Shown: in pieces, positions 18,054-27,032 of the stretch
How positions within the stretch are numbered: the first letter of the stretch is position 1
Layout: each line of letters begins with the position of its first letter
Assembly: GCF_026262645.1 (NCBI RefSeq)
Contig: NZ_SHNO01000001.1
Coordinates: 2,108,001-2,172,000 of the forward strand
DNA: 64,000 nt
Direction of reading: 5' to 3'
From: Candidatus Marimicrobium litorale
Lineage (GTDB): Bacteria; Pseudomonadota; Gammaproteobacteria; Pseudomonadales; Halieaceae
The notes under the pieces: generated by a model
Told to the model about the DNA's origin: nothing
The model's input: only the letters and a program-made list of their open reading frames with translations
Databases searched by the model: none
Program-made: the position numbers and the translations under genes

Positions 18054-18518
18054 CTAACTGACTATGCGCGCCACGCGATAGTCATGTTTGATAAAATTGA
18101 CGCCCAGTGTACTGCGAGTACCCCGCACACCCTTGATCACACTGATACGCTTGTGTACAAATTCCGCCAGGTGTTCCGCATTGCGCACCATGGTGATCGC
18201 CAGAATGTCGGCCCGGCCCAGCATCACGCCGACAAAACCCAACTCCGTAACATCCGCCAGCGCACTAGCGATAGCTTTAGTCTGGTCGCTGCGCTCCACC
18301 TCTATCCAGATATACGCCAGCGCCGCATCCTTGAAGCGGTCGATATTGGTCACTGCTGTAATGCGAATCTGCCGCTCTTCTTCCATACGTTTAACGCGCG
18401 ATCGAACAGTGCCCTCAGTGACACCGAGCTGCTCGGCAATCTCCCGGTTGCTGACCCGCGCATCGCGGGACAGTCGTTCCACGATTGCTCGGTCGGAGCC
18501 ATCGAGATTACGCCGCAT
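18054..18518 (-). CDS. Lrp/AsnC family transcriptional regulator (first of a pair)
   Basis: A 154-residue regulator with an N-terminal winged helix-turn-helix (VTEGTVRSRVKRMEEE is the recognition helix and wing, about residues 33-48) and a C-terminal RAM/AsnC ligand-binding domain of alternating strands and helices. Family members form octamers or dimers and bind palindromes in an effector-dependent way; for a catabolic cluster the effector would be a pathway acyl-CoA, which is inference. It overlaps the second regulator by 11 bases. Actinobacteria use the TetR protein KstR2 for these genes, so an Lrp-type pair is a lineage-specific choice. Confidence 0.88.
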   Translation of the reverse strand: MRRNLDGSDRAIVERLSRDARVSNREIAEQLGVTEGTVRSRVKRMEEERQIRITAVTNIDRFKDAALAYIWIEVERSDQTKAIASALADVTELGFVGVMLGRADILAITMVRNAEHLAEFVHKRISVIKGVRGTRSTLGVNFIKHDYRVARIVS

Positions 18519-19005
18519 GAAAAGGCACCCAGTCCGGCTGGTTCTTCAATACATCGAGCGCCAGTGCCGGCGTCAGTCTCCGCACACCGGGAACAACACC
18601 CAGCTGTTCAGCGATCAGGGCATTCAAGTGCGATTGGTCTCGGGCAACTACCAGTATCTCGATGTCCTGGGCACCCACGACCACGCTGACGGAAAAAACT
18701 TCAGGGACAACCGCCATGTCCCGCGCCACCTCCTCTGGTGAACGGCCCTCCACCTGCACACCAATCGCCAGCAACATACCAAAGCCCGCGGCTTCGATAT
18801 CGGTGACGGCCACCACACGCATGGTGTCGGACTCCTCCATGCGTCGCACCCGTGCGCGCACCGTGTTTTCCGAGACATTCAGTTCGCGCGCGACAGCCCG
18901 ATAGGGCATGCGGCCGTTACCGCGCAACAGCGCGATAATGGCGTGATCTGTGTCATCCAGATCAATGGGCTCGGCCTGCCCTGTCGGCGTGGCGCTGTCC
19001 CTCAT
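18508..19005 (-). CDS. Lrp/AsnC family transcriptional regulator (second of a pair)
   Basis: A 165-residue paralogue of the neighbouring regulator. The helix-turn-helix segment is LNVSENTVRARVRRMEES, followed by a RAM-type domain. It starts at ATG 19005, overlapping the fadD3 stop as ATGA, so it is translationally coupled to the ligase. The two regulators differ enough to suggest an old duplication and perhaps a heteromeric complex. A perfect inverted repeat upstream of fadD3 (20655-20684) is a candidate binding site for one or both. Confidence 0.88.
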   Translation of the reverse strand: MRDSATPTGQAEPIDLDDTDHAIIALLRGNGRMPYRAVARELNVSENTVRARVRRMEESDTMRVVAVTDIEAAGFGMLLAIGVQVEGRSPEEVARDMAVVPEVFSVSVVVGAQDIEILVVARDQSHLNALIAEQLGVVPGVRRLTPALALDVLKNQPDWVPFHAA

Positions 19006-20576
19006 CCCGCGCTACCGCCCGCCAGCGCCGCCTTGTCAACCTTGCCGCCCGCGTTCATCGGCAACTCATCCAGCCATACCACGGAACGAGGCACCTTATA
19101 ATTGGCCATGTTGTCACGGGCCCAGGCAATGACTGTCGCCTCGTCCAGCTGCACACCGCCATCGCGCACCACAAAAGCACGCGCCACTTCACCCATGCGA
19201 TCATCCGGCACGCCGATAACGGCGGCGCGAGCAACACCGGGCATATCACACAACGTATTCTCGATTTCCGCCGGGTAGCAGTTAAACCCCCCGACGATGA
19301 ACATCTCCTTGATACGCCCGGTAATTCGGACGTATCCGTTCTCGTCCATTTCGCCCACATCACCGGTGCGCAACCAGCCATCATCTGTCAGCGCATCAGC
19401 CGTGGCCTGCGCATCATTGAAATAGCCCTGCATCACGTTGAAACCACGGACCAAAATCTCACCCACTGCGCCGTCAGCGACGCTATTGCCGTCGCGATCT
19501 GCCAGCATGACCTCAACACCGTCCATGGCACGACCCGAGGTGTGCGATATACGCTCGGCGCTGTCGTCAGGCCGACAAATCGACACGACGCCACAGGTTT
19601 CGGTCAAGCCATAGGCAGTCACTACTACTTCGAATCCCAGCTCCTCTCGCATCTGCCGCACCAGCTCAACCGGCACCGGCGCCGCGCCCGTCACCGCCAG
19701 ACGCAGGCTCGATAAATCGTATTCGCCGCGCTGCGGGTGAGCCAGCAAAGACTGATAAATCGTCGGCGGACCGGGGATCATGGAGATTTTGTCCCTTGCG
19801 ATCTGCGCCATCACCGCATCGAGGTCGAAGCTAAGCACCGGCAAGATATGTGCCCCGCGAATAATCGCCGCCAGCCAACCCGCTTTATAACCAAAGGAGT
19901 GAAAGAACGGGTTGATAATGAGGTAATTATCCTCGCTGCGTAAACCCACCGTCGCGCTCCAGTTTTCAAACGTACGGATATTCTGCCCATGAGCAGTCAC
20001 CACACCTTTGGGGTTACCCGTGGTACCCGAGGTAAACAGGATATCCAGCGTATCTTCAGGCGTCAGCAACGCCGCGCGACGTGTCACCTCCTCCGTCGGA
20101 ACAGACTCGCCCGCCGCAAGAAAGGATGACCAGGTCTGGCCGCCCACGGCAGCATCGTCGAGCAATACCGTGCGCTCGAGCTCAGGCAATGCTTGATCTG
20201 CAAGCATCTCCGGGTAAGAGACGCCCAGGAAGTCCCCCACCGTGAACAGCATCCGTGCACCGCTGGAGCGGATGATATAAGCCGCCTCGGAGCCCTTGTA
20301 ACGCGTATTCAGCGGCACCAACACGGCACCCACGCTCTGCGCACCAATGGCAGCGACGATCCATTGAAAAATATTAGGAGCCCAGATGGCGAAGCGGTCG
20401 CCCTGCTCAATACCCGCCGCAATAAACGCCTGAGCCGCGGCGATGCGGGCCCTGTCCAGCTCCTCGTAGGTCAGCTGCACCGTGCCGTCGGTGATGGCGA
20501 GGCGAGACCCGTAGCGTGACGCCGCGTCGACAACGACCTGGGGCAGAGTTCTGGCTGACGCTGAATTATCGGACAT
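19002..20576 (-). CDS. fadD3: FadD3-like HIP-CoA ligase
   Basis: An ANL-superfamily acyl-CoA ligase of 524 residues with P-loop [12 protein letters not shown] (about 181-192), NPFFHSFGYKAGWLA, GPPTIYQSLLAHP, TAYGLTETCGVVS, GWLRTGDVGEMDENG and a C-terminal lysine in NAGGKVDKAAL. The substrate-pocket segments NPFFHSFGYKAG and GPPTIYQSLL are shared with mycobacterial FadD3, which activates the propanoate side chain of HIP at the start of ring C/D degradation. It is the first gene of the co-directional block, directly behind the candidate operator, and overlaps the regulator gene that follows. Confidence 0.87.
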   Translation of the reverse strand: MSDNSASARTLPQVVVDAASRYGSRLAITDGTVQLTYEELDRARIAAAQAFIAAGIEQGDRFAIWAPNIFQWIVAAIGAQSVGAVLVPLNTRYKGSEAAYIIRSSGARMLFTVGDFLGVSYPEMLADQALPELERTVLLDDAAVGGQTWSSFLAAGESVPTEEVTRRAALLTPEDTLDILFTSGTTGNPKGVVTAHGQNIRTFENWSATVGLRSEDNYLIINPFFHSFGYKAGWLAAIIRGAHILPVLSFDLDAVMAQIARDKISMIPGPPTIYQSLLAHPQRGEYDLSSLRLAVTGAAPVPVELVRQMREELGFEVVVTAYGLTETCGVVSICRPDDSAERISHTSGRAMDGVEVMLADRDGNSVADGAVGEILVRGFNVMQGYFNDAQATADALTDDGWLRTGDVGEMDENGYVRITGRIKEMFIVGGFNCYPAEIENTLCDMPGVARAAVIGVPDDRMGEVARAFVVRDGGVQLDEATVIAWARDNMANYKVPRSVVWLDELPMNAGGKVDKAALAGGSAG

Positions 20577-20619
20577 CGGTGAGATACTAAGTAGAGGGCC
20601 ACAACGACCGGGGATGCTT

Positions 20620-20648
20620 ATATTAGTCAGTCAAAGCGCAAATAAAAA
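20620..20648 (-). promoter_or_regulatory. Possible fadD3 promoter elements
   Basis: On the minus strand TAATAT (20625-20620) is the best -10-like hexamer, 44 bases ahead of the fadD3 ATG. Only a weak T-rich -35 region (about 20643-20648) sits at the right distance. The inverted repeat at 20655-20684 would then lie just upstream of -35, a position typical of an activator site. The promoter match is poor. Confidence 0.3.
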
Positions 20649-20654
20649 GACTTT

Positions 20655-20684
20655 TTCGTAGATATTTAGAAGAATATCTACGAA
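20655..20684. promoter_or_regulatory. Perfect 12-bp inverted repeat, candidate operator of the HIP cluster
   Basis: The arms TTCGTAGATATT (20655-20666) and AATATCTACGAA (20673-20684) are exact reverse complements with a 6-base spacer (tagaag). It lies in the only non-coding stretch (20577-20729) ahead of fadD3, which begins the whole co-directional degradation block, and two Lrp/AsnC regulator genes follow. Lrp-type proteins bind AT-rich palindromes of this size. A terminator for the upstream sulfatase gene is less likely because the stem is AT-rich and the following minus-strand bases (AAAGTCTTTTTATT) are not an immediate T-run. Confidence 0.6.
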
Positions 20685-20729
20685 TTTAATACATTCGCCC
20701 TGGTCGGGGTAAGCCTCGGCGCCGCTCTG

Positions 20730-22517
20730 CTAGGGACAGGATGCCGCTCGCTGCTCGGAAAAAGTCAGATTACAGCGCTCTGCCCAGGACGATAGCGCCT
20801 CCACGGGGCCGCTGACATCATACTGGCGCAGGAACGGCAGGCGATCCACGTCCCAGAACTCCTTGCCGCTCCAGTCGAAGTAATAATACTGGCGCACCCT
20901 GCCCAAGGGCACCGCGTCATCGAGTAGCGCATAGCCCGCAAAGGGTGCCGACAAACCCAACGCCCCCATCACCGTGGCCGGGACGTCCAGCAGACTGGCA
21001 GGCGCCGCCGAGACCTGCAGCTCTCCCGAGGCACCAAAGGGCTTGATCAACAAGATCGGATGGGCGCGGCGCTTATAGACAGGCAGGGTGTCCATGGTAA
21101 TGTCGGTGCCATGATCCGCAGCCACCACCACCATGGTCTGATCGTATACACCCTGTTGTTGCAGAACGTCGAGGATGCCCAGAATTTGCTTCAGCGCAAA
21201 GGCGCTCTGCGCAATCGCCCTCTCCGTTACCGGCATCGTCTCGTATTCTGATTCCAGCAGCATATTGCCGTCTGCGTCGATCTGAAACGGAGGGTGGGAG
21301 GTGAAAAGATGGATAAATTTGAAGGTAGGCTGCGGACTATCGCGGGACACGAACTGCGCCAGTCGATCGAGAAAAATAGCCGTCGCCCGTTGCACCGGCG
21401 TAGCGTCCATCAGCGGGTCCCCGGGTGGCGATCGTCGCGGCGACGACGACGCATTCCCCAGATAATGGCTCTGTAACCACCACTTGTGCTTATCGTAAAT
21501 GCGTTTTTTCAGCACGTGTGGCACGTAGCGAAACAGGGTGACATCCCAGATTTGCACGCTATCGCGGAGGCGGACTTCTCCGGGTTTATCGTAAAGAACG
21601 GACGTCAAGTCATCACCCGGCAGCCAGCGCAGAGACGGTTTGTAGGTACCCATGGTCGCAATATCGATCTTGTAACCTTGTTCCGACAGGAAAAAGGGTA
21701 GGGATTGCTCACCGAAAGCCGCGCTCATAAACCTCTGGATCGTGCCCGAATTGCGGTAGACCAGAGACGACATAATGGTGGGGATAGACAGCAACGTATA
21801 GGGTGAAACACCCAACGTATTGCGGAAGCTGGTGAATCCTGCGAGCTGCTTCTCCAGCTCAGGATAAATAGTCAGTGTCTCTTCGAAGACGGGCAACGCA
21901 AAAGTGTCGGGCACAATAACCACCACATTGCGCTCCTCCGAGAAGGCGAAGAAGTCTCTTTCAATTTCCTGTGCCGTCGCCGGCCCATCGCGCGGAAATG
22001 TTTTGCCCGAACCCAGGTGAGCGATCAGGGACGCCCCCTGCACCGCAACCAGAAGTAGTGAAAGACCGACTAGATGACGCCAAAGCACCGCCCGGTAATA
22101 CAGGACAAGCAGCGGCGCCAACAGCCAGATCAGCACCTCCAGCCAGCCGACCAACCGGTGCGCCTGCCAGTCAATATCGGTGCCGTCCAGTGGACCGTAG
22201 TCCCACACCAAAAAATTACCCTGCAGATAGAAAAGCGCGGCGGCGCCCAACGCAAGACAGGCGATACTGCGCCGCGCTGCCGAGGGCAGCAACAGGCAGC
22301 CGATGAATACACCCGATAAACACAGCACCAGCCAGCGGGGCAGCTCCAGCACGCTGCGGGGGGATACAGCAACCTCCGCCGCGTTCAGCAGTAAAACGCC
22401 GAGCGGCGCAAAACAAAACACCGTCAACAACAACACCAGGGCTGCCACAAGCAGCTTGAGGCGCTCCCGCATTACCGACTCGTCAGGCCCGCGAGACAAC
22501 ACAGCTCGTCCTGTCAC
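20730..22517 (-). CDS. Membrane-anchored sulfatase/alkaline-phosphatase-fold hydrolase or transferase
   Basis: 595 residues. About five transmembrane helices occupy residues 18-170, followed by a periplasmic sulfatase-fold domain. Metal-site elements visible are VVIVPDT, SPYTLLSIPTIMSS (the Thr or Ser nucleophile region of the LTA-synthase/phosphoethanolamine transferase type), FIHLFTSHPPF and VVVAADHGTDI. There is no CxPSR sulfatase motif, so it is probably a phospho- or phosphoethanolamine-transferase-like enzyme acting on envelope glycans or lipids, rather than a true sulfatase. GTG 22517 overlaps the previous stop as GTGA; an internal ATG at 22472 is the alternative start. Substrate unknown. 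Confidence 0.75.
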   Translation of the reverse strand: MTGRAVLSRGPDESVMRERLKLLVAALVLLLTVFCFAPLGVLLLNAAEVAVSPRSVLELPRWLVLCLSGVFIGCLLLPSAARRSIACLALGAAALFYLQGNFLVWDYGPLDGTDIDWQAHRLVGWLEVLIWLLAPLLVLYYRAVLWRHLVGLSLLLVAVQGASLIAHLGSGKTFPRDGPATAQEIERDFFAFSEERNVVVIVPDTFALPVFEETLTIYPELEKQLAGFTSFRNTLGVSPYTLLSIPTIMSSLVYRNSGTIQRFMSAAFGEQSLPFFLSEQGYKIDIATMGTYKPSLRWLPGDDLTSVLYDKPGEVRLRDSVQIWDVTLFRYVPHVLKKRIYDKHKWWLQSHYLGNASSSPRRSPPGDPLMDATPVQRATAIFLDRLAQFVSRDSPQPTFKFIHLFTSHPPFQIDADGNMLLESEYETMPVTERAIAQSAFALKQILGILDVLQQQGVYDQTMVVVAADHGTDITMDTLPVYKRRAHPILLIKPFGASGELQVSAAPASLLDVPATVMGALGLSAPFAGYALLDDAVPLGRVRQYYYFDWSGKEFWDVDRLPFLRQYDVSGPVEALSSWAERCNLTFSEQRAASCP

Positions 22518-24145
22518 GCCTTGAAAGCATAGCCACTGAACTGGTCTCGCAACTTGAGCTTCTGCACCTTGCCCGTGGCGGTATGAGGCAGCTCGTCAAC
22601 GAACTCCACCGCGTCGGGCATCCACCACTTGGCGATCTTGCCCTCAAGCGAGGCCAGGATCTCCGCTGCGGTAACGTCCTGCCCGTCGCTGGACCGCACC
22701 ACAATCAGCAGCGGGCGCTCACTCCACTTGGGGTGATAGCATCCGATCACCGCCGCCTCCGCTACCTGGGGATGATCCGTCGCCGCGTTCTCTACCTCGA
22801 TGGAGGATATCCATTCGCCGCCGGATTTGATGACATCTTTGGTGCGATCGGTGATCGCCAGGTAGCCGTCCGCGTCAATAGTGGCCACATCACCGGTCTC
22901 GAACCAGCCCGCTTCGCGCTCGTGAGCATCAGAGTCCTCCAGCTTGAAATAACTGGAGCAGACCCAGGGCCCTCTCACCAGCAGAGAACCGAATGCCTCT
23001 CCGTCCCAGGGCAACGCTTTACCTTCATCATCGACGATTTTCATTTCAACACCAAATATCGGTCGCCCCGCCTTGAGGCGGAGCCTCGCGTAGTCTTCAG
23101 TACTGTACTTGTCCCGCTCGCTGTCGCCGGCATTGGCCGAGCCGAGGGGGCTCATCTCCGTCATGCCCCAACCGACCCGGGTACTCACACCGTAACTGTC
23201 GAGGTCTTCCATGATTGACAGCGGGCAGGCCGCGCCGCCGACAATGATGCGTTCCAGTGAATCGACACGCTGCCCCGATTTTTTAAGGTGGGCCAATAAT
23301 CCCAGCCAGACCGTGGGCACACCGGCGGACAGAGTCACCTTCTCTTCATTGATCAGCGCTGCCAGCGTCTCCCCATCACCCATTTTGCTGCCTGGAAACA
23401 CTAACTTGGCACCCGCGATGGGGCAGGCATACGGGTTGCCCCAGGCGTTGACGTGAAACAGGGGCACAATCGGCAGCACTACATCCCTGCGCGCGATGCC
23501 CAGAGCATCCGGCATCATGGTGGCATAGGAATGCAACAGTGTAGAGCGGTGGGAGTACAAAACGCCCTTGGGGTTGCCGGTGGTTCCCGACGTATAACAC
23601 AACGCACAGGCGTCTCGCTCTTCCAGCGCCGGCCACTGGAAATCAGGGCTGCCTTTTTCCAACAATGTTTCGTAGCAGATCGCGTTGGGCAGTGAGGTTT
23701 GCGGCATGCGGTCTGCACTGCATTGGATAATCCAGCCCTGCACCATGGGGCATTGCTCCGCGAGACCTTCAACCAGCGGCACAAAATCCGGATCAACAAA
23801 TACATAGCGATCCTCAGCGTGATTAATAATGTAGACCAGCTGCTCCGGAAACAACCTCGGGTTGATGGTGTGACAAACGTGGCCGGTGCAGGCGACGCCG
23901 TAATAGACTTCAAAATGCCGATAGTCATTCCACGCTAGGGTGGCAATGCGGTCACCGCGGGCAAGGCCCCACTGGGTCAGGCTGTCGCCAAGCTGACGCG
24001 CCCTGGCAAACGCCTCACGGTAGGTATAGCGATGTCGGGGGTTGTCCGCGGTCACTGACACAATCTCGCCGTCGCCGTTGATTCGCTCCGCATGCTCCAC
24101 GATCGAGGCAATCGTCAGCGGCATATCCATCATTAACCCGTTCAT
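22514..24145 (-). CDS. Medium/long-chain acyl-CoA ligase (AlkK-like)
   Basis: A 543-residue ANL ligase with [20 protein letters not shown] as the ATP-binding loop, [57 protein letters not shown], and the catalytic lysine in [15 protein letters not shown]. The NAWGNPY and KSGGEWISS segments are usual in the medium-chain AlkK-type fatty-acyl-CoA ligases. It probably activates fatty or branched acids, perhaps the sterol side chain. Its stop overlaps the following sulfatase-fold gene start by four bases, indicating an operon. Confidence 0.87.
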   Translation of the reverse strand: MNGLMMDMPLTIASIVEHAERINGDGEIVSVTADNPRHRYTYREAFARARQLGDSLTQWGLARGDRIATLAWNDYRHFEVYYGVACTGHVCHTINPRLFPEQLVYIINHAEDRYVFVDPDFVPLVEGLAEQCPMVQGWIIQCSADRMPQTSLPNAICYETLLEKGSPDFQWPALEERDACALCYTSGTTGNPKGVLYSHRSTLLHSYATMMPDALGIARRDVVLPIVPLFHVNAWGNPYACPIAGAKLVFPGSKMGDGETLAALINEEKVTLSAGVPTVWLGLLAHLKKSGQRVDSLERIIVGGAACPLSIMEDLDSYGVSTRVGWGMTEMSPLGSANAGDSERDKYSTEDYARLRLKAGRPIFGVEMKIVDDEGKALPWDGEAFGSLLVRGPWVCSSYFKLEDSDAHEREAGWFETGDVATIDADGYLAITDRTKDVIKSGGEWISSIEVENAATDHPQVAEAAVIGCYHPKWSERPLLIVVRSSDGQDVTAAEILASLEGKIAKWWMPDAVEFVDELPHTATGKVQKLKLRDQFSGYAFKA

Positions 24146-24226
24146 ATCTCACGCTCTCCAATAGTCTTATCCAACGACGGCACAACGGGGAAGCCAACCC
24201 TCAACATGCACCATCGCCCTTCAAAA

Positions 24227-25057
24227 TTACAGTAACTCCCAGACGCCATCTTCCGGGTATTCCCTGACGCGCGCTTCCTCACGCAACTTGATCAGGTGCG
24301 CACTGAGCGATAACTTCGCCATCTTGTGCAGACTCGTATCCACATCGTCGTAAACCACTTTCACCAGCGTATCCAGCGAACAGCGACCGCTGCTACGCAG
24401 GCCGTCGACCACCTTGCCCTCGCGGCCCAGACGATGCTGCACCAGCCACTCCACCGCGGCCGCAGGGTCCTCAATGACATCACCGTGGCCCGGCGCAATC
24501 TGCCTGAGCGGATAGTCCAACAGCAGCTGCAGGGATTCAATATAGGCTTTCATGTCGCCACTAGGGGGAATAATCACCACCGTAGAGCCGTTCATGATGT
24601 GATCGCCAGCGAACAACATGCCCTCTTCCTCGAGGAAAAAACAGTAGTGGTTACCTACATGGCCGGGCGTGTGGACTGCCCGCAGGGTAAACTCGTCAGT
24701 AGCCAGAACATGATCGTGATGCAAATCTATGGTCGGCTTGAAGGTCTTGTCCTGATGGTCATCCTCCGGTGGTACTGCCCCGATCACCTCGGCACCGGTG
24801 GCACGCGCCACTGCCTGCGCAGCTGGGGAATGATCGGGGTGCGTGTGGGTGCAGACAACCCAGTGTATGCGGTCGCCGGCGGCATCCAGAATGGCGTCAA
24901 CGTGCGCGGGAATAGCGGGGCCGGGGTCCAAAACGGCAACCTTTTCGCCCCCTAGCAGGTAGGTATTGGTGCCGGGGCCAGTCATCACTCCCGGGTTGGG
25001 GGCGACCAGTCGATGCACCCGGCTATTGAGACGAAATGGCACGCCGTGCTCAAGCAT
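24227..25057 (-). CDS. Metallo-beta-lactamase-fold hydrolase (glyoxalase II/LACTB2-like)
   Basis: A 276-residue protein with the zinc motif THTHPDH (His71, His73, Asp75, His76), HTPGHVGNHYCF and FAGDHIMNGSTVVI, then the final metal His in APGHGDVI. A helical C-terminal domain of about 80 residues resembles LACTB2-type proteins. Substrate is not evident; thioester or lactone hydrolysis is likely. It follows fabV by only four bases, and its distance to the ligase gene is 81 bases, so it is probably cotranscribed with fabV. Confidence 0.82.
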   Translation of the reverse strand: MLEHGVPFRLNSRVHRLVAPNPGVMTGPGTNTYLLGGEKVAVLDPGPAIPAHVDAILDAAGDRIHWVVCTHTHPDHSPAAQAVARATGAEVIGAVPPEDDHQDKTFKPTIDLHHDHVLATDEFTLRAVHTPGHVGNHYCFFLEEEGMLFAGDHIMNGSTVVIIPPSGDMKAYIESLQLLLDYPLRQIAPGHGDVIEDPAAAVEWLVQHRLGREGKVVDGLRSSGRCSLDTLVKVVYDDVDTSLHKMAKLSLSAHLIKLREEARVREYPEDGVWELL

Positions 25058-25061
25058 CGCG

Positions 25062-26252
25062 TTAGACCAGATTATCGATCAATACATAAGGATCGACGTC
25101 CTGCTCATAATCCACGCCATCCACTTCGAAGCCGAACAATTGCAGGAACTCTCGTCGGTAGCCCGCATAGTCCGATAACTCCCGCAGGGTTTCAGTGCTG
25201 ATCTGGCTCCACAGAGCATCGACAGCGGCCTGCACCTCGGGGTCCAGCTCCTTGCCGTCGGCACGCAATCGCCCCTCCTCATCCAGGTGAGGATGGCTGC
25301 CATACAGCGACTCCCGAAACAAGCCGTCGATTTGCTCGATACAGCCTTCGTGCACACCACGCTCCTTCATCACCTTAAACAGCAGCGCGAGATAAATCGG
25401 CATGGCTGGGATCGCAGCACTGGCCTGAGTAACCACGGCTTTCAGTACCGACACCCTGGCGTCACCGCCCCTGGCCGCCAGTCGCTCTCGAATGGCGAGC
25501 ACGCGGCGGTCCAGATCCTGCTTGGCAACACCTATGGTGCCATGCCAATAAATATCCCAGGTCAGCTTCTCCCCGATGTAGGTGTAGGCGGTTGTCTTCG
25601 CCCCGTCAGCCAAAACCCCTGCCTCGTCGAGGGCCTCAATCCACATCTGCCAGTCTTCACCGCCCATGACAGCGACAGTATTTTCTATCTCTTCCTGCGT
25701 CGCGGCCGGGAGAGAAAATTCCTGAATCTCTTCCTTATCCGTGTTTACCCCCATTTGCACGGCATCCTTACCGACAGGCTTGAGTGTGGAATCGTGCACT
25801 ACGCCAGTCACCGGGTGCTGACGCCGCGGCGCCGCCAGGCTGTATATCACCAAATCTACCTGACCCATGTCCGTTTTTATCACGTCGATTGCCTGCTGTT
25901 TCACCGCATCACTGAAAGCATCGCCATTGATACTCTTGGCATACAACCCCTCTTGCTCGGCATAACGGTGAAACGCGGCAGAGTTGTACCAGCCCGCTGT
26001 GCCGGTTTTTTTCTCCTTTCCCGGCTTTTCAAAGAAGATACCCAGCGTGGCAGCTCCACAACCAAACGCCGCCGTTATCCGCGAGGCAAGCCCATAGCCA
26101 GTCGATGCGCCGATCACCAGCACGCGCTTTGGGCCCTTACTGACCGGCCCTTGATTGCGCACGTGCATAATCTGTCGTTTGACGTTGGCGTCGCAGCCAA
26201 CCGGGTGGGTGGTGGTGCAAAGAAATCCGCGAACGCGAGGTTTGATAATCAT
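25062..26252 (-). CDS. fabV: Trans-2-enoyl-CoA/ACP reductase FabV
   Basis: FabV is the triclosan-resistant NADH-dependent enoyl reductase of fatty-acid synthesis. The protein is 396 residues and begins [20 protein letters not shown], the family start. It has [14 protein letters not shown] at the Rossmann fold (47-60) and the catalytic pair Tyr235 and Lys244 in [10 protein letters not shown], with the Yx8K spacing characteristic of FabV. Its promoter lies in the 189-base divergent gap shared with miaE. Confidence 0.95.
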   Translation of the reverse strand: MIIKPRVRGFLCTTTHPVGCDANVKRQIMHVRNQGPVSKGPKRVLVIGASTGYGLASRITAAFGCGAATLGIFFEKPGKEKKTGTAGWYNSAAFHRYAEQEGLYAKSINGDAFSDAVKQQAIDVIKTDMGQVDLVIYSLAAPRRQHPVTGVVHDSTLKPVGKDAVQMGVNTDKEEIQEFSLPAATQEEIENTVAVMGGEDWQMWIEALDEAGVLADGAKTTAYTYIGEKLTWDIYWHGTIGVAKQDLDRRVLAIRERLAARGGDARVSVLKAVVTQASAAIPAMPIYLALLFKVMKERGVHEGCIEQIDGLFRESLYGSHPHLDEEGRLRADGKELDPEVQAAVDALWSQISTETLRELSDYAGYRREFLQLFGFEVDGVDYEQDVDPYVLIDNLV

Positions 26253-26441
26253 TGCTGAGGCAGTCCTGGTCTGTGGTTCGAAGCTGGGAGCCGGGTGTTC
26301 GTAGACCCGAAATCGAAACGCGAGTTTAGCATAGGGTCGCGGCGTAGCCGCAAGTCGAGGGGCAGGTAAAAGCCGGACAGACTTGTGTTTCGCGTTGCCG
26401 TGCAGTTCAATGGCGGGCTTGGGGATGATACGAAGCCCGGT

Positions 26442-27020
26442 ATGCCAGACTCACCGCTACAATACGCCACTCCGCCCGCCTGGACCGAAGCCGTGATGGC
26501 CGACTTCGACGCTTTTCTGCTGGACCATGCCGCGGCAGAGAAAAAGGCCTCTGGCATGGCCATTTCCATGTTGTCCCACTACCCTGACCGTATCGACCTG
26601 GTGGCAGCGATGGCGGACCTCGCCGTTGAGGAATTGACCCACTACAGGGAAGTGGTGAAGTGGATTCACCAACGCGGCCTGGTCACAGCGCCAGACACCC
26701 GGGACGCGTATGTCGTGTCGTTCAGAGAGGCCATCCGCCAGGGCAAGGAGGTCTATCTGCTGGATCGCCTGCTGACCGCCAGCATCATTGAAGCGAGAGG
26801 CGCCGAGCGCTTCGCCCTGGTCGCAGCTGCACTGAGCGAGGGGGCACTGAAAAAATTTTACCAATCTATTGCCCGGTCGGAGGAACGTCATTTCGAGTTA
26901 TTCCTAACGCTGGCCAAGCGTTACGTTGACGCCGACACGGTAAATACGCGCTGGCGGGAGTTGCTCGACATCGAGGCGGCAATGGTCGCCACGCTGCCCA
27001 TCCGGGCCGCGCTGCATTAG
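26442..27020 (+). CDS. miaE: tRNA-(ms2io6A)-hydroxylase MiaE
   Basis: A 192-residue non-haem diiron protein. Iron ligands appear in the helical bundle: Glu33 region, ExxH at Glu64-His67 ([10 protein letters not shown]), the [19 protein letters not shown] helix with Glu, and [11 protein letters not shown]. MiaE hydroxylates the isopentenyl group of the modified A37 of tRNAs. The ATG at 26442 begins the normal [12 protein letters not shown]; an in-frame GTG at 26385 would add 19 unlike residues. Twelve bases separate it from the glycosyltransferase gene that follows. Confidence 0.9.
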   Translation: MPDSPLQYATPPAWTEAVMADFDAFLLDHAAAEKKASGMAISMLSHYPDRIDLVAAMADLAVEELTHYREVVKWIHQRGLVTAPDTRDAYVVSFREAIRQGKEVYLLDRLLTASIIEARGAERFALVAAALSEGALKKFYQSIARSEERHFELFLTLAKRYVDADTVNTRWRELLDIEAAMVATLPIRAALH

Positions 27021-27032
27021 GCCATTAATACA

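Noticed and set aside
20641-20684. Stem-loop near 20655-20684 as a terminator of the upstream sulfatase-fold gene
   Set aside because: The stem is AT-rich and the following minus-strand bases lack an immediate T-run; an operator fits better.
25287-26258. 323-residue plus-strand frame opposite fabV
   Set aside because: Lies wholly antisense to fabV, no ribosome site or recognisable domains.
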